DNA of 64,000 nucleotides from RYN-230 sp963844695. Lineage in GTDB: Bacteria; Actinomycetota; Actinomycetes; Streptosporangiales; Streptosporangiaceae. The stretch lies in contig CAWJPL010000024.1 in NCBI GenBank assembly GCA_963844695.1, positions 21,078 through 85,077 of the forward strand, given 5' to 3'. Made by a program: the position numbers and the translations under genes. Numbering within the stretch: position 1 is the stretch's first letter; every line of letters begins with the position of its first letter. The notes beneath the pieces were generated by a model, which searched no databases, was not told the DNA's origin, and saw nothing but the letters and a program-made list of their open reading frames with translations. Below, in pieces: positions 51,651 through 60,115 of the stretch.

Positions 51651-52507
51651 CGGGCCGCCCTCCGCTGCAGCAGCGCGTACCCGGTCATGACGATTGCCAC
51701 CATGATGATCATGCCGAGCGCGAGCACGTCGGCGTAGTTGACGTTGGCCAGGCCAACCTCGCTGGACAACGAGGTGCTGATCTGCTGCGGCACGGTGTAC
51801 GCAATCTGGTTCTCCCAGGCCTGGATGGTGGCGAAGGCGGACAGGCCGTTGGCGAACAGCAGCAGCAACGACCCGAAGAACGCCGGGGCGAGCAGCGGCC
51901 CCCCGACATGCCGCCAGTACTGCCAGGTCGAGGAGCCCAGGCTTTCCGACGCCTCCCGCCACTGGAGCTTCAGCCCGTCGATCGCGGGCAGGAAGACCAG
52001 CACCATGAGCGGGATCTGGAAGTAGATGTAAATCAGTCCGATGCCCCAGGGAAAGCTGTAGTACCAGCCGGGGTGGAACAGCAGACCGGCCGGCCCGATG
52101 AGCGACTGGAACGCGAAGGCCAGGGTCACCCCGCCGAACTGGGCCAGCACGCCCGAGCCGGCGACCGAGAGCCGGCGCACTGCGCCGTCTGGCTTGCCGG
52201 AGGCCACCGCGTAAGCCACCAGTGCCCCGAACACCGCCCCGGTCACGGCCGACAGCACGCAGAGCTTGAACGACCCGATGAAGTAGCCGCGGACGGCCGG
52301 GTTCCACAGCGTGGACAGGCTGCCGAAGTTCCAGGTCCCGCTGGGGTTCTTGAAGGCGTCGACGACGAGGATGCCGGTCGGCAAGAGCAGGAAAATCCCG
52401 ACGTAGGCGAGGAACGGCAGGACTCCCAGCCAGGCCGGGAGGCGAGGCTGGCGCCTGGCCCGTGCGGGTCGGGCGCCAGCCTCGGTCGTCGTCGCGGCGA
52501 CGGTCAC
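51638..52507 (-). CDS. ABC importer permease 1
   Basis: 289 aa, six helices after an Arg/Ala-rich N-terminus. The EAA loop is REASESLGSSTWQYWRHVGG. It starts 12 bp after the solute-binding protein gene stops. The two permeases form the channel of the importer. Confidence 0.9.
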   Translation of the reverse strand: MTVAATTTEAGARPARARRQPRLPAWLGVLPFLAYVGIFLLLPTGILVVDAFKNPSGTWNFGSLSTLWNPAVRGYFIGSFKLCVLSAVTGAVFGALVAYAVASGKPDGAVRRLSVAGSGVLAQFGGVTLAFAFQSLIGPAGLLFHPGWYYSFPWGIGLIYIYFQIPLMVLVFLPAIDGLKLQWREASESLGSSTWQYWRHVGGPLLAPAFFGSLLLLFANGLSAFATIQAWENQIAYTVPQQISTSLSSEVGLANVNYADVLALGMIIMVAIVMTGYALLQRRAARWLR

Positions 52508-52519
52508 GGTCCTCCCCTG

Positions 52520-53641
52520 CTAGCCGACGGCCTTGGCCCAGTTGGTCGCCAGGTAGGTGGCGGCGCTCGTCGCCTGGCCCTCGGTCAGGAACACCGGGCT
52601 GCCGCTGACCGGGGGCAGCTTGGCCGCGGCGGCCTTGTCGATGCTGCCGTTGCTGGTCATGGCGACCTGCTCGACCGGGCGGGCGCCACCCTGCAGCCAC
52701 AGGTTCTGGCCGCCCGTGGCGCCCTGGGAGTAGAGGAACTCCTCCCACAGCCGGGCCGCCGCCGGGTGCGGCGCGCTCTTGTTGATGGCCTGGGCGTAGT
52801 ACCCGCCGAGCACGGCGTTGCTCGGGATGAACACCTTCCAGTTAGACACGCCGACGTAGCTGGGCAGGTTCAGGTAGTCCCAGTTGAAGACCACCGGGGT
52901 GGAGCCGGACTTGATGGTGGCACCGGTCGCCGACACGGGGGAGAAGTTACCCTTCGCCTTGAGGTCGTGGAAGAAGTTCACGCCCTTGGAGATGTCGCTG
53001 GCCGTGCCGCCCTCGACGAGGTTGGCCATCATGACCCCGTTCAGCGCGGCGTTCGCGGCGGTGGGGTTGCCGTTCAGTGCGACCGCGTTCTTGAACTTCG
53101 GCTGCAGCAGCTGGCTCATTGAGGTGATCGTGCCGAACTTGCTGGAGTAGCCGATCGCCATGTAGCCGCCGTAGTCGTTGTACCAGAGGCCGGTCGAGTT
53201 CTTCTGCGCCGCCGGGATGGCCGACCAGGTGCTCACCTTGTACGGCGTGAACAGGCTGGTATTGGCGAGAGCGACGGATACGCCGACATCCACCACGTCG
53301 GGTGCGGCCGCGGTGCCATTCTTCTGCTTGATCGTGTCAACTTCCTGCTGGCTCGTCCCGTCCGGCAGCGCCGAGCTCACCTTGATCCCGTATTTGGTGC
53401 TGAACGTCTTGATGATGTTGCCGTAGTTGGCCCACGTCGGCGGCAGTGCGATGACGTTGAGCGTGCCCTCTTTCTTCGCCGCCGCGACGAGCTTGCTCAT
53501 TCCGCCGCCCGCGGACACGGACGTCACCGTGGCCCAGTTAGTACCGCCGCTGGACGACGACGTCGAACTCGAGGAGCAGCCAGCGGCCGCCACGGCGAGC
53601 GCCGCTGCCCCTATCAGGGTGAAACGGTAGGGAGATCTCAC
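52520..53641 (-). CDS. Extracellular solute-binding lipoprotein
   Basis: 373 aa. The signal peptide ends at a lipobox AVAAAGC with a Ser-rich linker (CSSSSTSSSSGG). The mature part is a type 1/2 periplasmic-type binding fold of the PotD/FbpA class (LVAAAKKEGTLNVIALP, VDVGVSVALANTSLFTPY, PVVFNWDYLNLPSYVG). GTG at 53641 has AGGAGG 9 bases upstream. A LacI-type palindrome lies about 120 bp upstream. The ligand is unknown; polyamine, phosphonate or sugar-phosphate compounds are all possible. Confidence 0.9.
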   Translation of the reverse strand: MRSPYRFTLIGAAALAVAAAGCSSSSTSSSSGGTNWATVTSVSAGGGMSKLVAAAKKEGTLNVIALPPTWANYGNIIKTFSTKYGIKVSSALPDGTSQQEVDTIKQKNGTAAAPDVVDVGVSVALANTSLFTPYKVSTWSAIPAAQKNSTGLWYNDYGGYMAIGYSSKFGTITSMSQLLQPKFKNAVALNGNPTAANAALNGVMMANLVEGGTASDISKGVNFFHDLKAKGNFSPVSATGATIKSGSTPVVFNWDYLNLPSYVGVSNWKVFIPSNAVLGGYYAQAINKSAPHPAAARLWEEFLYSQGATGGQNLWLQGGARPVEQVAMTSNGSIDKAAAAKLPPVSGSPVFLTEGQATSAATYLATNWAKAVG

Positions 53642-53701
53642 GTAAATTGCCTCCTGTTATTAGCTATCCCACTTTTGAGCGGGCCGCTGAGGCTAAGCGC
53701 C

Positions 53702-53716
53702 CACTACGCAGTAGTG
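53702..53716 (-). promoter_or_regulatory. Inverted repeat in the solute-binding protein leader
   Basis: CACTAC (53702-53707) and GTAGTG (53711-53716) around GCA. It lies between the LacI-type site and the start codon, and may be a second operator half or a leader hairpin. Confidence 0.35.
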
Positions 53717-53763
53717 CCCAGGAGGTCAGCGGACCCCCCCGCGAACAGCCCCGACAAAGACCT

Positions 53764-53773
53764 TAAACGTTTA
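53764..53773 (-). promoter_or_regulatory. LacI-type operator upstream of the ABC importer
   Basis: TAAACGTTTA is a perfect 10-bp palindrome with the central CG typical of LacI-family sites. It is the only AT-rich patch in the gap between lacI and the binding-protein gene, so repression of the importer by the neighbouring LacI protein is likely. Confidence 0.62.
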
Positions 53774-53826
53774 GTTTTGCCGGTATGCTGACGCACTCGC
53801 CGCGGGAGTGTCAAGAGCCGTTACCG

Positions 53827-53848
53827 AGTTGACGCGCGCGGGTCAACT
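53827..53848 (-). terminator. Terminator-like hairpin after the LacI gene
   Basis: AGTTGAC (53827-53833) and GTCAACT (53842-53848) form a perfect 7-bp stem with an 8-nt loop, 6 bp beyond the LacI stop. It would separate lacI from the importer operon. Confidence 0.5.
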
Positions 53849-53853
53849 GGTGT

Positions 53854-54945
53854 TTACCGGACGGCAAAACTCCCAGCCTGGCGGGTCGCCGGGGGTCCGG
53901 CCGCAGGGGCGGCCAGGAGCCGGTCCGGGCGGGGAGCAGGGGCCTGCAGGGAGTCCCGCTCGATGAGTTCCACGGGGGCCACGTAGTCGCCCGGCGGGAC
54001 CCGCCCGAGCAGGCGCAGCATCAGGGCCCGGCCCATTTCCCGCCGGTTCAGCCAGATGGTCGCCAGCGGCGGATCCAGGAGCTCGGAGGTGGCCAGGTCG
54101 TCGTGCCCGACGACGGAGACCCCAGGGCCGATCCGCAGCCCGAGTTCGCGCGCGGCCTTGTAGACCGCGTGCGCGGTGTAGTCGGAGTTGGTGATGACCG
54201 CGGTCGGCGCGTCCGGGCCGGCCAGCACGGCCCGGACGGCCTGCTGCACGTCGCCCATGGTCAGCGGCGAGTACACCACGGTGGCCCGCAACCCGAGCAC
54301 CCGGCTCAGCCGCCGGAAGTAGCGCAGCCGGTCCGGGTCCGCCATCAGCCGGCGCGGCGCGCTCAGGAACGCCACCGAGGTGTGCCCCAGCTCCGCCAGC
54401 CGGCGCAGCGGCAGCCCGACTGCGGCGGCGTTGTCCGGGCGGACCCGCGACACGCCGGAGATGCGGGCCGCCGAGGCGTTGAGCGCCACCACCGGGGCCC
54501 CGGGGCGCAGGTCGTGCCAGAGCCGGACGGACTCGCCGGTCCCGACCGGGGCGATGGCCAGGCCAGCCAGCCGCTGCGCGGCCATCTCCTGCAGGTGCCG
54601 GCGCTCACGCTCCAGCGAGTAGCGGGAGTCCAGCACGAGCAGGGTCGCGCCCGCCTCGCCCGCGACCTCTTCGGCGCCGGAGAGCACCTCGAGGAAGAAC
54701 GGGTTGGCGAAGTTGCGCACCACGAACCCGTAGGTCGTGGTGCGGCCCCGGCGCAGCGCCTGGGCCTGCGGGTTGGCCCGGTAGCCAAGCTGCTCCGCGA
54801 TGGCCAGGATGCGGCGGCGGGTGCCGTCGGCCACGCCGGGCTGGCCGTTCAGCGCGAAACTCGCCGAAGCCACCGAGACGCCCGCCATCCGGGCCACATC
54901 CCGGATGCCCGCGGCGCGCGGCGATCCGTTCTGAGCAGTCGGCAT
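53854..54945 (-). CDS. LacI-family transcriptional regulator
   Basis: 363 aa. The N-terminal helix-turn-helix IRDVARMAGVSVASASFALN and hinge are followed by a sugar-binding-type effector domain (YGFVVRNFANPFFLEVLSGA, VVGHDDLATSELLDPPLATI). The start at ATG 54945 has AGGA 6 bases upstream; ATG 54948 is next to it. It lies just upstream of the importer and most likely binds the TAAACGTTTA site. LacI proteins usually respond to sugars or nucleosides, which hints that the importer carries a carbohydrate-like or phospho-sugar substrate. Confidence 0.92.
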   Translation of the reverse strand: MPTAQNGSPRAAGIRDVARMAGVSVASASFALNGQPGVADGTRRRILAIAEQLGYRANPQAQALRRGRTTTYGFVVRNFANPFFLEVLSGAEEVAGEAGATLLVLDSRYSLERERRHLQEMAAQRLAGLAIAPVGTGESVRLWHDLRPGAPVVALNASAARISGVSRVRPDNAAAVGLPLRRLAELGHTSVAFLSAPRRLMADPDRLRYFRRLSRVLGLRATVVYSPLTMGDVQQAVRAVLAGPDAPTAVITNSDYTAHAVYKAARELGLRIGPGVSVVGHDDLATSELLDPPLATIWLNRREMGRALMLRLLGRVPPGDYVAPVELIERDSLQAPAPRPDRLLAAPAAGPPATRQAGSFAVR

Positions 54946-54948
54946 CAT

Positions 54949-55619
54949 TATTCCTGCCGTCCGCGCCGTGCCGGTGGCCCGGCGACTCCGGGCAGCGCTG
55001 GACGAATAGTACGTTCGGCCCCGATGACTCCTCACCCTGTACGAGCGGCCCCGGTTAGGCAAGCCACCTCTCCCGGGCGCGCCATCCGCCGGCCGGCCAC
55101 GCCCCCGCCTCCCGCACCAGCTATCCGGCCGGGCCCCGCGCCGCCGCTAATGGCCGGCGCCTGGCTCGCGGTCATTATGGCGGGCATTTAACGCCGGGAC
55201 CGGGCGCCGTTGTCGCGGGCGGCACCAATTCCTTCCGGGCCTGCTGGCTTCGCGGCTATCTGGTGGCTCGGCGAGGATTTTCCGCCCGACCAGGAATGGC
55301 TTATCAGGGCCATTCTGTGCCGCCGTACCCGTCGATCGGCCTGGCCGTGCCCCGCTGTGACTCCGCCTGCCGCCCCGGCCGTGGACTGCCGCCCTGGCCG
55401 TGATGGCCGTCCACCTGCCGGCTCCCGGGCCGTGACCTGGCCGTCCACCTGCCGGCCTCCCGGGCCGCCACCCGCCGGCGGGCGGGAACCCGGATTCAAG
55501 GCGCTGGTTTGTCGGTGGTCGCTGGCACACTGCCGGTAGACCGTCAGCGTCCTGGCCGCCGCTCATTCGCCAGACCTGGCGGCGGTGGGTAAGTTCGTGG
55601 AACGAGGACGGGGAGGAGC
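54949..55619. other. Intergenic region of about 670 bp with a 34-bp duplication
   Basis: No convincing gene. A plus-strand frame at 55210-55539 has low-complexity composition and no homologous-looking motif. The segment TGGCCGTCCACCTGCCGGC occurs at about 55404 and again at about 55438, as part of an imperfect 34-bp tandem duplication. Promoters for lacI (minus) and the sigma gene (plus) should be here, but I could not fix them. Confidence 0.55.
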
Positions 55620-56621
55620 GTGAGCGAGATAGCCGCCACCGATGCTGGCCCTCATGACCTGGAGCTTTACCGCGGGGAACTGACCGGTTACTGCTACCGG
55701 ATGCTGGGGTCGGCGCATGACGCCGACGACGCGGTACAGGAGGCCATGGTCCGCGCCTGGCAGGCGTTCGACCGGTTCGAGGGCCGGTCCGCGCTGCGCT
55801 CATGGCTGTACCGGATCGCGACCAACGTCTGCCTGGACATGCTGCGCAGCCGCAAACGACGGGCCATGCCCATGGACATGTCAACCCCGGTCCCGTCCAG
55901 CACCGAGCCGGTGGCCACGCTGCCGGACTCGGCCTGGGTCGAGCCGTTTCCTGGTGACGGCCCGGTGCCCCCGGACACCGATCCGGCCGGACGCGTAGTG
56001 CTGCAGGACACCATCCGGCTGGCCTTCATCTCGGCCCTGCAGAACCTGCCGCCCCGGCAGCGGGCGGTGCTCATCTTGCGTGAGGTGCTGTGCTGGCAGG
56101 CCTCCGAGGTGGCCGACCTGCTCGACACCACGGTGGTCTCGGTGAACAGCGCGCTGCAGCGGGCCCGCAACACCATGGCCGCCAGCGACCAGGCGGACGA
56201 CCGGCCTTCACCGCAGCTCGCTGAGGCGGACCGGGATCTGCTCGCCCGGTACGTCAACGCGTTTCAGCGCTATGACATCGACCGGCTCGTCGCGCTGCTG
56301 CACGAGGACGCCAGCATCTCCATGCCGCCGTTCCGGATGTGGATACGCGGCCGGGAGGAACTGCGCGGCTGGTACACCGGCTGGGGCAGCGGCTGTGACG
56401 GGTCCCGGCTCGTCCCGGTCACCGCCAACGGCTCGCCCGCGTTCGGCCAGTACAAGCCGGACAGCGACGGGACGCGCCTGGTGCCCTGGTGCATCCAGGT
56501 CCTGGAGATCTCGGGCGGGCAGATCTCGCACGTCCATCACTTCCTGGACACCAGCCTGTTCGAGCGCTTCGGCCTGCCGCCGTACCTCGACCGCCCGGTC
56601 CCGGCTGAGTCGCGGAGCTGA
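55620..56621 (+). CDS. ECF-type sigma factor with C-terminal SnoaL-like domain (SigG/SigJ-like)
   Basis: 333 aa. Region 2 (GYCYRMLGSAHDADDAVQEAMVRAWQAF, in part) and region 4 (LPPRQRAVLILREVLCWQASEVADLL, in part) are followed by a SnoaL/ketosteroid-isomerase-like domain at about residues 205-325. Such sigma factors have no separate anti-sigma factor, and the C-terminal domain tunes activity. GTG at 55620 has GGGGAGGAG upstream. It is convergent with the DksA-like gene. Confidence 0.9.
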   Translation: MSEIAATDAGPHDLELYRGELTGYCYRMLGSAHDADDAVQEAMVRAWQAFDRFEGRSALRSWLYRIATNVCLDMLRSRKRRAMPMDMSTPVPSSTEPVATLPDSAWVEPFPGDGPVPPDTDPAGRVVLQDTIRLAFISALQNLPPRQRAVLILREVLCWQASEVADLLDTTVVSVNSALQRARNTMAASDQADDRPSPQLAEADRDLLARYVNAFQRYDIDRLVALLHEDASISMPPFRMWIRGREELRGWYTGWGSGCDGSRLVPVTANGSPAFGQYKPDSDGTRLVPWCIQVLEISGGQISHVHHFLDTSLFERFGLPPYLDRPVPAESRS

Positions 56622-56655
56622 GTTGCCGGGCCGGCAGTAGCAACGCCCGGCGGGC

Positions 56656-57009
56656 CTACTGGGCAGCGGCTTCCCGGGCGGCGGCTTCTTGCACCGTGAG
56701 TTCGGCGGCAGGGTCGACTTCCAGCCGCTCGTCCGGGATCGGCTCCCCGCTCTGCACGGACCGCCCGTAGGTGCCGTCCGCCAGCCGCTGCTCGGCCCGA
56801 TCCAGCGCGGCCAGCCGGTCGCTCAGGCTCTCCGCGATCGCGTCGTCCATGCCCTGCTGGGTCAGGGACTGCGCGGGATCGGCGACGTCGGTGCCCTTCT
56901 CGTCCTCGCTGCTCCGGTCTTCCCGCCCGGCCGCCTCGGTCTCCGCCAGGAGCTTCTGCAGATCGGCCCGCTTGGCGGCCAGCAGGGCTCGTGCCCGTTC
57001 AACGTCCAA
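56656..57009 (-). CDS. DksA/TraR-family protein lacking the zinc cysteines
   Basis: 117 aa. The coiled-coil (residues 5-75) and the C-terminal YGRSVQSGEPIPDERLEVDP align with the DksA zinc finger, but the four Cys positions are Ser, Ser, Leu and Val. Similar Cys-less forms are common in actinobacteria. It may bind the RNA polymerase secondary channel without zinc. ATG at 57009. The 217 bp upstream hold no clear gene. Confidence 0.85.
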   Translation of the reverse strand: MDVERARALLAAKRADLQKLLAETEAAGREDRSSEDEKGTDVADPAQSLTQQGMDDAIAESLSDRLAALDRAEQRLADGTYGRSVQSGEPIPDERLEVDPAAELTVQEAAAREAAAQ

Positions 57010-57226
57010 CGTAATCCCCCTCGTAGCTCGCTGCCGTCAGGTTCAGGGCCGCCGGCGTAGAGCCACCCTATGCCGCCCCCTCCGGTCAGGCGCCGCGTCC
57101 GCGCCAGCCGTCGCCCGCCGGTGCCCGCCCGCCGCCGCGCCCAAGTCCACCCTGCCGCGCGGCTCGTCGCCACAGCGTCGTGGATGACCTCAGTGGCGGC
57201 CAGCTGGCAGCAGCGCCTGCAACTGC

Positions 57227-58516
57227 TCAAGCAGGCGGCTGAAGCGGGAGGCCGGCCGACGGAGGCGGGGGACTACCTGGCCCGACCAGGAGGCCGTCCA
57301 GATCCTGCCTAGCAGCCGCCCGGGACCCGGGCGAGTAGCCGCCCAGACTCCGGCCCGCCTCGACCAGGACCCCCGCTGGAGCCGGACTCTCGGACGGAGC
57401 CAGGCTCTCTGACGGGGCCAGGCTCCCCGCCGCCCGGTCCCACCTCTGCTCGATCTTGCCGAAACGCCAGATGGCCAGGGCCACTACCCAGGTGAGGACG
57501 AACACCCCGACGATCACGAAACCGGCCTGGTTGAGGTCGAAGCTCTCCAGCCATGACCAGCCCGGGCCGGTCAGGTGGCCATCCTGGCCGAGCAGGCCGA
57601 GTACTTCCACCGCGCCGATGAACATGGCCACGAACACCGACAGCCCGGTGATGGTCAGGTTGTAGTAGACCTTGCGGACCGGGCGGGCAAAGGCCCAGTC
57701 GTAGGCGAAGTTCATGAAGCAGCCGTCCGCCGTGTCGAACAGGCTCATCCCCGCGGCGAACAGGATCGGCAGGGACAGCACGGCGTAGAACGGCAGGCCG
57801 CCGATGACCGCGGTGCCGGCCAGCACGAGCAGCGCGACCTCGGTGGCGGTGTCGAAGCCCAGGCCGAACAGGAAACCGATCGGGTACATCTTCCACGGTG
57901 TGTCGATCCGCCGGGCCAGCGGGCCGAGGAAGCGGTTCATCAGGCCGCGCTTGTTCAGCTGCTCTTCCAGCGCCTCGTCGTCGTACTGGCCCGACCGCAT
58001 CCCGCGGAACACCTTGACGATCCCGGCCAGGATGACCACGTTGATCGCCGCGATCAGGAACAGGAAGGTCCCCGAGACCAGGGTGCCGATGACGTTGGTG
58101 GTGTGCTGCAGGTGCGAGCTGGAGTTCTTGACCTGCTCGTCCAGCGCGCGGATGCCGAAGTTCAGCAGCACCGCCAGGACGAACACCACGCTCGAGTGGC
58201 CGAGGGAGAAGAAGAAGCCCACCGACAACGGCCGCTTGCCGTCGCTGACCAGCTTCCGGGTCGTGTTGTCGATGGCGGCGATGTGGTCGGCGTCGAACGC
58301 GTGCCGCATGCCGAGCGTGTAGGCCAGGATGCCGGTGGTGAAGCCGAACGTCTCGGTCTTGCTGATGTGGAAGTGCCCGCTGACCGCGACGGCGAGCATC
58401 ACCCAGCCCACGACGTTCAGCCCGACCACGGTGAACAGCATCGCCCCGGCCCGGCCCCACTCCTGCGGGGTCAGCCCGTCGCGGATCCGGGCCAGCCGGG
58501 CGCGCGGATCAGCCAT
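57227..58516 (-). CDS. NiCoT nickel/cobalt permease (HoxN/NixA family)
   Basis: 429 aa, eight helices. Seen: HAFDADHIAAIDNTTR (the metal-selectivity motif of helix 2), FSLGHSSVVF and FLFGLGFDTATEVALL. The C-terminal 65 residues are an Ala/Pro/Ser tail with SLAPSE repeats, unlike most NiCoT. ATG at 58516 is used in preference to the upstream TTG (58546). A Nur-like box at 58561-58577 points to nickel-dependent repression, so nickel is the more likely cargo, though late cobalamin genes sit 12 kb away. Confidence 0.93.
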   Translation of the reverse strand: MADPRARLARIRDGLTPQEWGRAGAMLFTVVGLNVVGWVMLAVAVSGHFHISKTETFGFTTGILAYTLGMRHAFDADHIAAIDNTTRKLVSDGKRPLSVGFFFSLGHSSVVFVLAVLLNFGIRALDEQVKNSSSHLQHTTNVIGTLVSGTFLFLIAAINVVILAGIVKVFRGMRSGQYDDEALEEQLNKRGLMNRFLGPLARRIDTPWKMYPIGFLFGLGFDTATEVALLVLAGTAVIGGLPFYAVLSLPILFAAGMSLFDTADGCFMNFAYDWAFARPVRKVYYNLTITGLSVFVAMFIGAVEVLGLLGQDGHLTGPGWSWLESFDLNQAGFVIVGVFVLTWVVALAIWRFGKIEQRWDRAAGSLAPSESLAPSESPAPAGVLVEAGRSLGGYSPGSRAAARQDLDGLLVGPGSPPPPSAGLPLQPPA

Positions 58517-58560
58517 CGGGCCACCTTCCTGCCGGGGACGTCGCACCAGACTAGGTCTTA

Positions 58561-58577
58561 CTGCAATTTACTTGCAA
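58561..58577 (-). promoter_or_regulatory. Putative Nur box (nickel-responsive Fur-family operator)
   Basis: cTGCAA-TTTAC-TTGCAA matches the streptomycete Nur consensus tTGCaa-N5-ttGCAA in 11 of 12 fixed positions. It lies 45 bp upstream of the NiCoT start and is the most AT-rich patch nearby. Nickel-bound Nur is known to repress nickel uptake genes. Confidence 0.68.
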
Positions 58578-58654
58578 CAACAAACCGCAGGTAGCTGCGG
58601 GCCGGTGGTGGGACATCCAGGCAGAAGCGTGGTCAGGGTGTCACTGCTGTCCGG

Positions 58655-59125
58655 TCAGTGTTCTCCGGCGGCCTGCGCCGCCGGAGGCTGCGCTCCCTGT
58701 TGCTCCCGGATCTGCCGCTTGATGCGGGCCAGCATCGCGGCCATCCCGCGCAGCCGCAGCGGGCTGACCAGATCCGACAGGCCGAGCTGGGTGGTGAACT
58801 CGGCCGGCGTGGCCAGCACCTCCTGTGCGCTCAGCCCGTCCAGGCCGGTCGCCAGGATGCTCGCGAATCCCCGCGTCGTCGGTGCTTCCAGCGGCGCGTC
58901 GAAGAACAGGTGCGCGGTGCCGTCGTCGGCCACCTCGACCGCCAGGAACAGCGGGGACTGGCACTCGGGGACCGGCTCCAGCAGGTCGCGGTGCTCCGCG
59001 TAGCGCGCTGGCAGGGGCGGCAGCTCTTCGGAGAACTCCAGCAGCAGCTGAAGCTTGTCCTTGCCCGGGACCGCGCCGAACTCGTCGACGATGTCCTGCA
59101 GCCGCGGGTTGAGGGTGGCCGTCAC
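58655..59125 (-). CDS. sufE: SufE-family protein
   Basis: 156 aa. Accepts sulfur from a cysteine desulfurase. Active Cys in VPECQSPLFLAVEV near residue 54; also KLQLLLEFSEELPPLP and FFDAPLEAPTTRGFASIL. GTG at 59125 overlaps the sulfurtransferase stop (GTGA). This pairing is conserved in actinobacteria (for example sseA-Rv3284 in Mycobacterium tuberculosis). Confidence 0.93.
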   Translation of the reverse strand: MTATLNPRLQDIVDEFGAVPGKDKLQLLLEFSEELPPLPARYAEHRDLLEPVPECQSPLFLAVEVADDGTAHLFFDAPLEAPTTRGFASILATGLDGLSAQEVLATPAEFTTQLGLSDLVSPLRLRGMAAMLARIKRQIREQQGAQPPAAQAAGEH

Positions 59126-60003
59126 GGTTTGTCCCCCTGGGTGATGGGGACGCGGACGCTGTTGCCCCACTCGGTCCAGGAGCCGTCGTAGTTGCGCACC
59201 GTGGGATAGCCGAGCAGATGGTGCAGGACGAACCAGGTGTGGCTGGACCGCTCGCCGATCCGGCAGTACACGATGACGTCGTCGGCGGGGCTCAGGCCGG
59301 CCTCACCGCCGTAGATGGCCTCGAGCTCCTTGCGCGGCCGGAACGTGGCGTCCTCGGCGGCCGCGCGGGCCCACGGGACGTTCTGGGCGCCGGGGATGTG
59401 CCCGCCGCGCAGTGCGCCCTCCTGCGGGTAGTCCGGCATGTGCAGCAGTTCGCCGCTGTACTCGCCGGGCGAGCGTACGTCGATCATGGGCTGGCCGAGG
59501 TGGGCCCGGACGTCGTCACGGAACGCGCGGATCGGGGCGTCGTCCCGCTCGACCACCGGGTAGTCGGTCCGGGGCCGGTCCGGCGTCTCGGTGCTCAGCG
59601 GGCGGTCCTCCGCGATCCACTTCGCCCGGCCGCCGTCCAGCAGGCGGACGTCCGGGTGGCCGAACAGCGTCGCGACCCAGAGCGCGTACGCCGCCCACCA
59701 GTTGTTCCGGTCTCCGTAGAGCACGAGCGTGGTGTCCCGGGTGATGCCCTTCTCCGACATCAGCCGGGCGAACCCCCCGCCGTCCACGTAGTCGCGGGTG
59801 ACCGGGTCGTTCAGTTCGGTGTGCCAGTCCAGCTTGACCGCGCCCGGGATGTGCCCGGTCTCGTAGAGCAGCACGTCCTCGTCGGATTCGGCCACCACGA
59901 GCCCCGGATCGTCGAGGTGCTCGGCCAGCCACTCGGTGCTGACCAGCATCTCCGGCCGGGCATAGTCCTGGAACTTGGGTGTGGCGTCATACGGCAGCGT
60001 CAT
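59122..60003 (-). CDS. sseA: Thiosulfate/3-mercaptopyruvate sulfurtransferase (SseA-like rhodanese)
   Basis: 293 aa, two rhodanese domains. The active-site Cys loop is CRIGERSSHTWF near residue 241; domain 1 has DVRSPGEYSG-type and HIPGAVKLDW motifs. It moves sulfur from thiosulfate or mercaptopyruvate to an acceptor and is coupled to sufE. ATG at 60003. A TCGCTAG/CTAGCGA inverted repeat (60020-60026 and 60043-60049) lies in the leader. Confidence 0.93.
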   Translation of the reverse strand: MTLPYDATPKFQDYARPEMLVSTEWLAEHLDDPGLVVAESDEDVLLYETGHIPGAVKLDWHTELNDPVTRDYVDGGGFARLMSEKGITRDTTLVLYGDRNNWWAAYALWVATLFGHPDVRLLDGGRAKWIAEDRPLSTETPDRPRTDYPVVERDDAPIRAFRDDVRAHLGQPMIDVRSPGEYSGELLHMPDYPQEGALRGGHIPGAQNVPWARAAAEDATFRPRKELEAIYGGEAGLSPADDVIVYCRIGERSSHTWFVLHHLLGYPTVRNYDGSWTEWGNSVRVPITQGDKP

Positions 60004-60092
60004 GAATCCCTCACCTTCATCGCTAGTCCGCGGGCGGTCGCGCTAGCGACAGCAGGCGGACACTACCCCCTGCTGAGGGTCAACGCGATGAC

Positions 60093-60115
60093 CCGGCCGG
60101 CCCTTCCCCGGCCGG
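60093..60115 (-). terminator. Hairpin after the FAD oxidoreductase gene
   Basis: CCGGCCGG at 60093-60100 and again at 60108-60115 (self-complementary arms) with a 7-nt loop, adjoining the TAA stop of the gene at 60116. A likely intrinsic terminator on the minus strand. Confidence 0.55.

Noticed and set aside
55210..55539. 109-aa plus-strand ORF in the large gap
   Set aside because: Low-complexity composition, no ribosome site, and it covers a duplicated segment.
56624..56636. TGCCGG-G-CCGGCA palindrome between the sigma and DksA-like genes
   Set aside because: Loop of one base and a very GC-rich setting; expected by chance, so not listed as a terminator.
56862..57230. Minus-strand ORF between the DksA-like and NiCoT genes
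   Set aside because: Overlaps the real DksA-like gene in another frame and has no recognisable domain.
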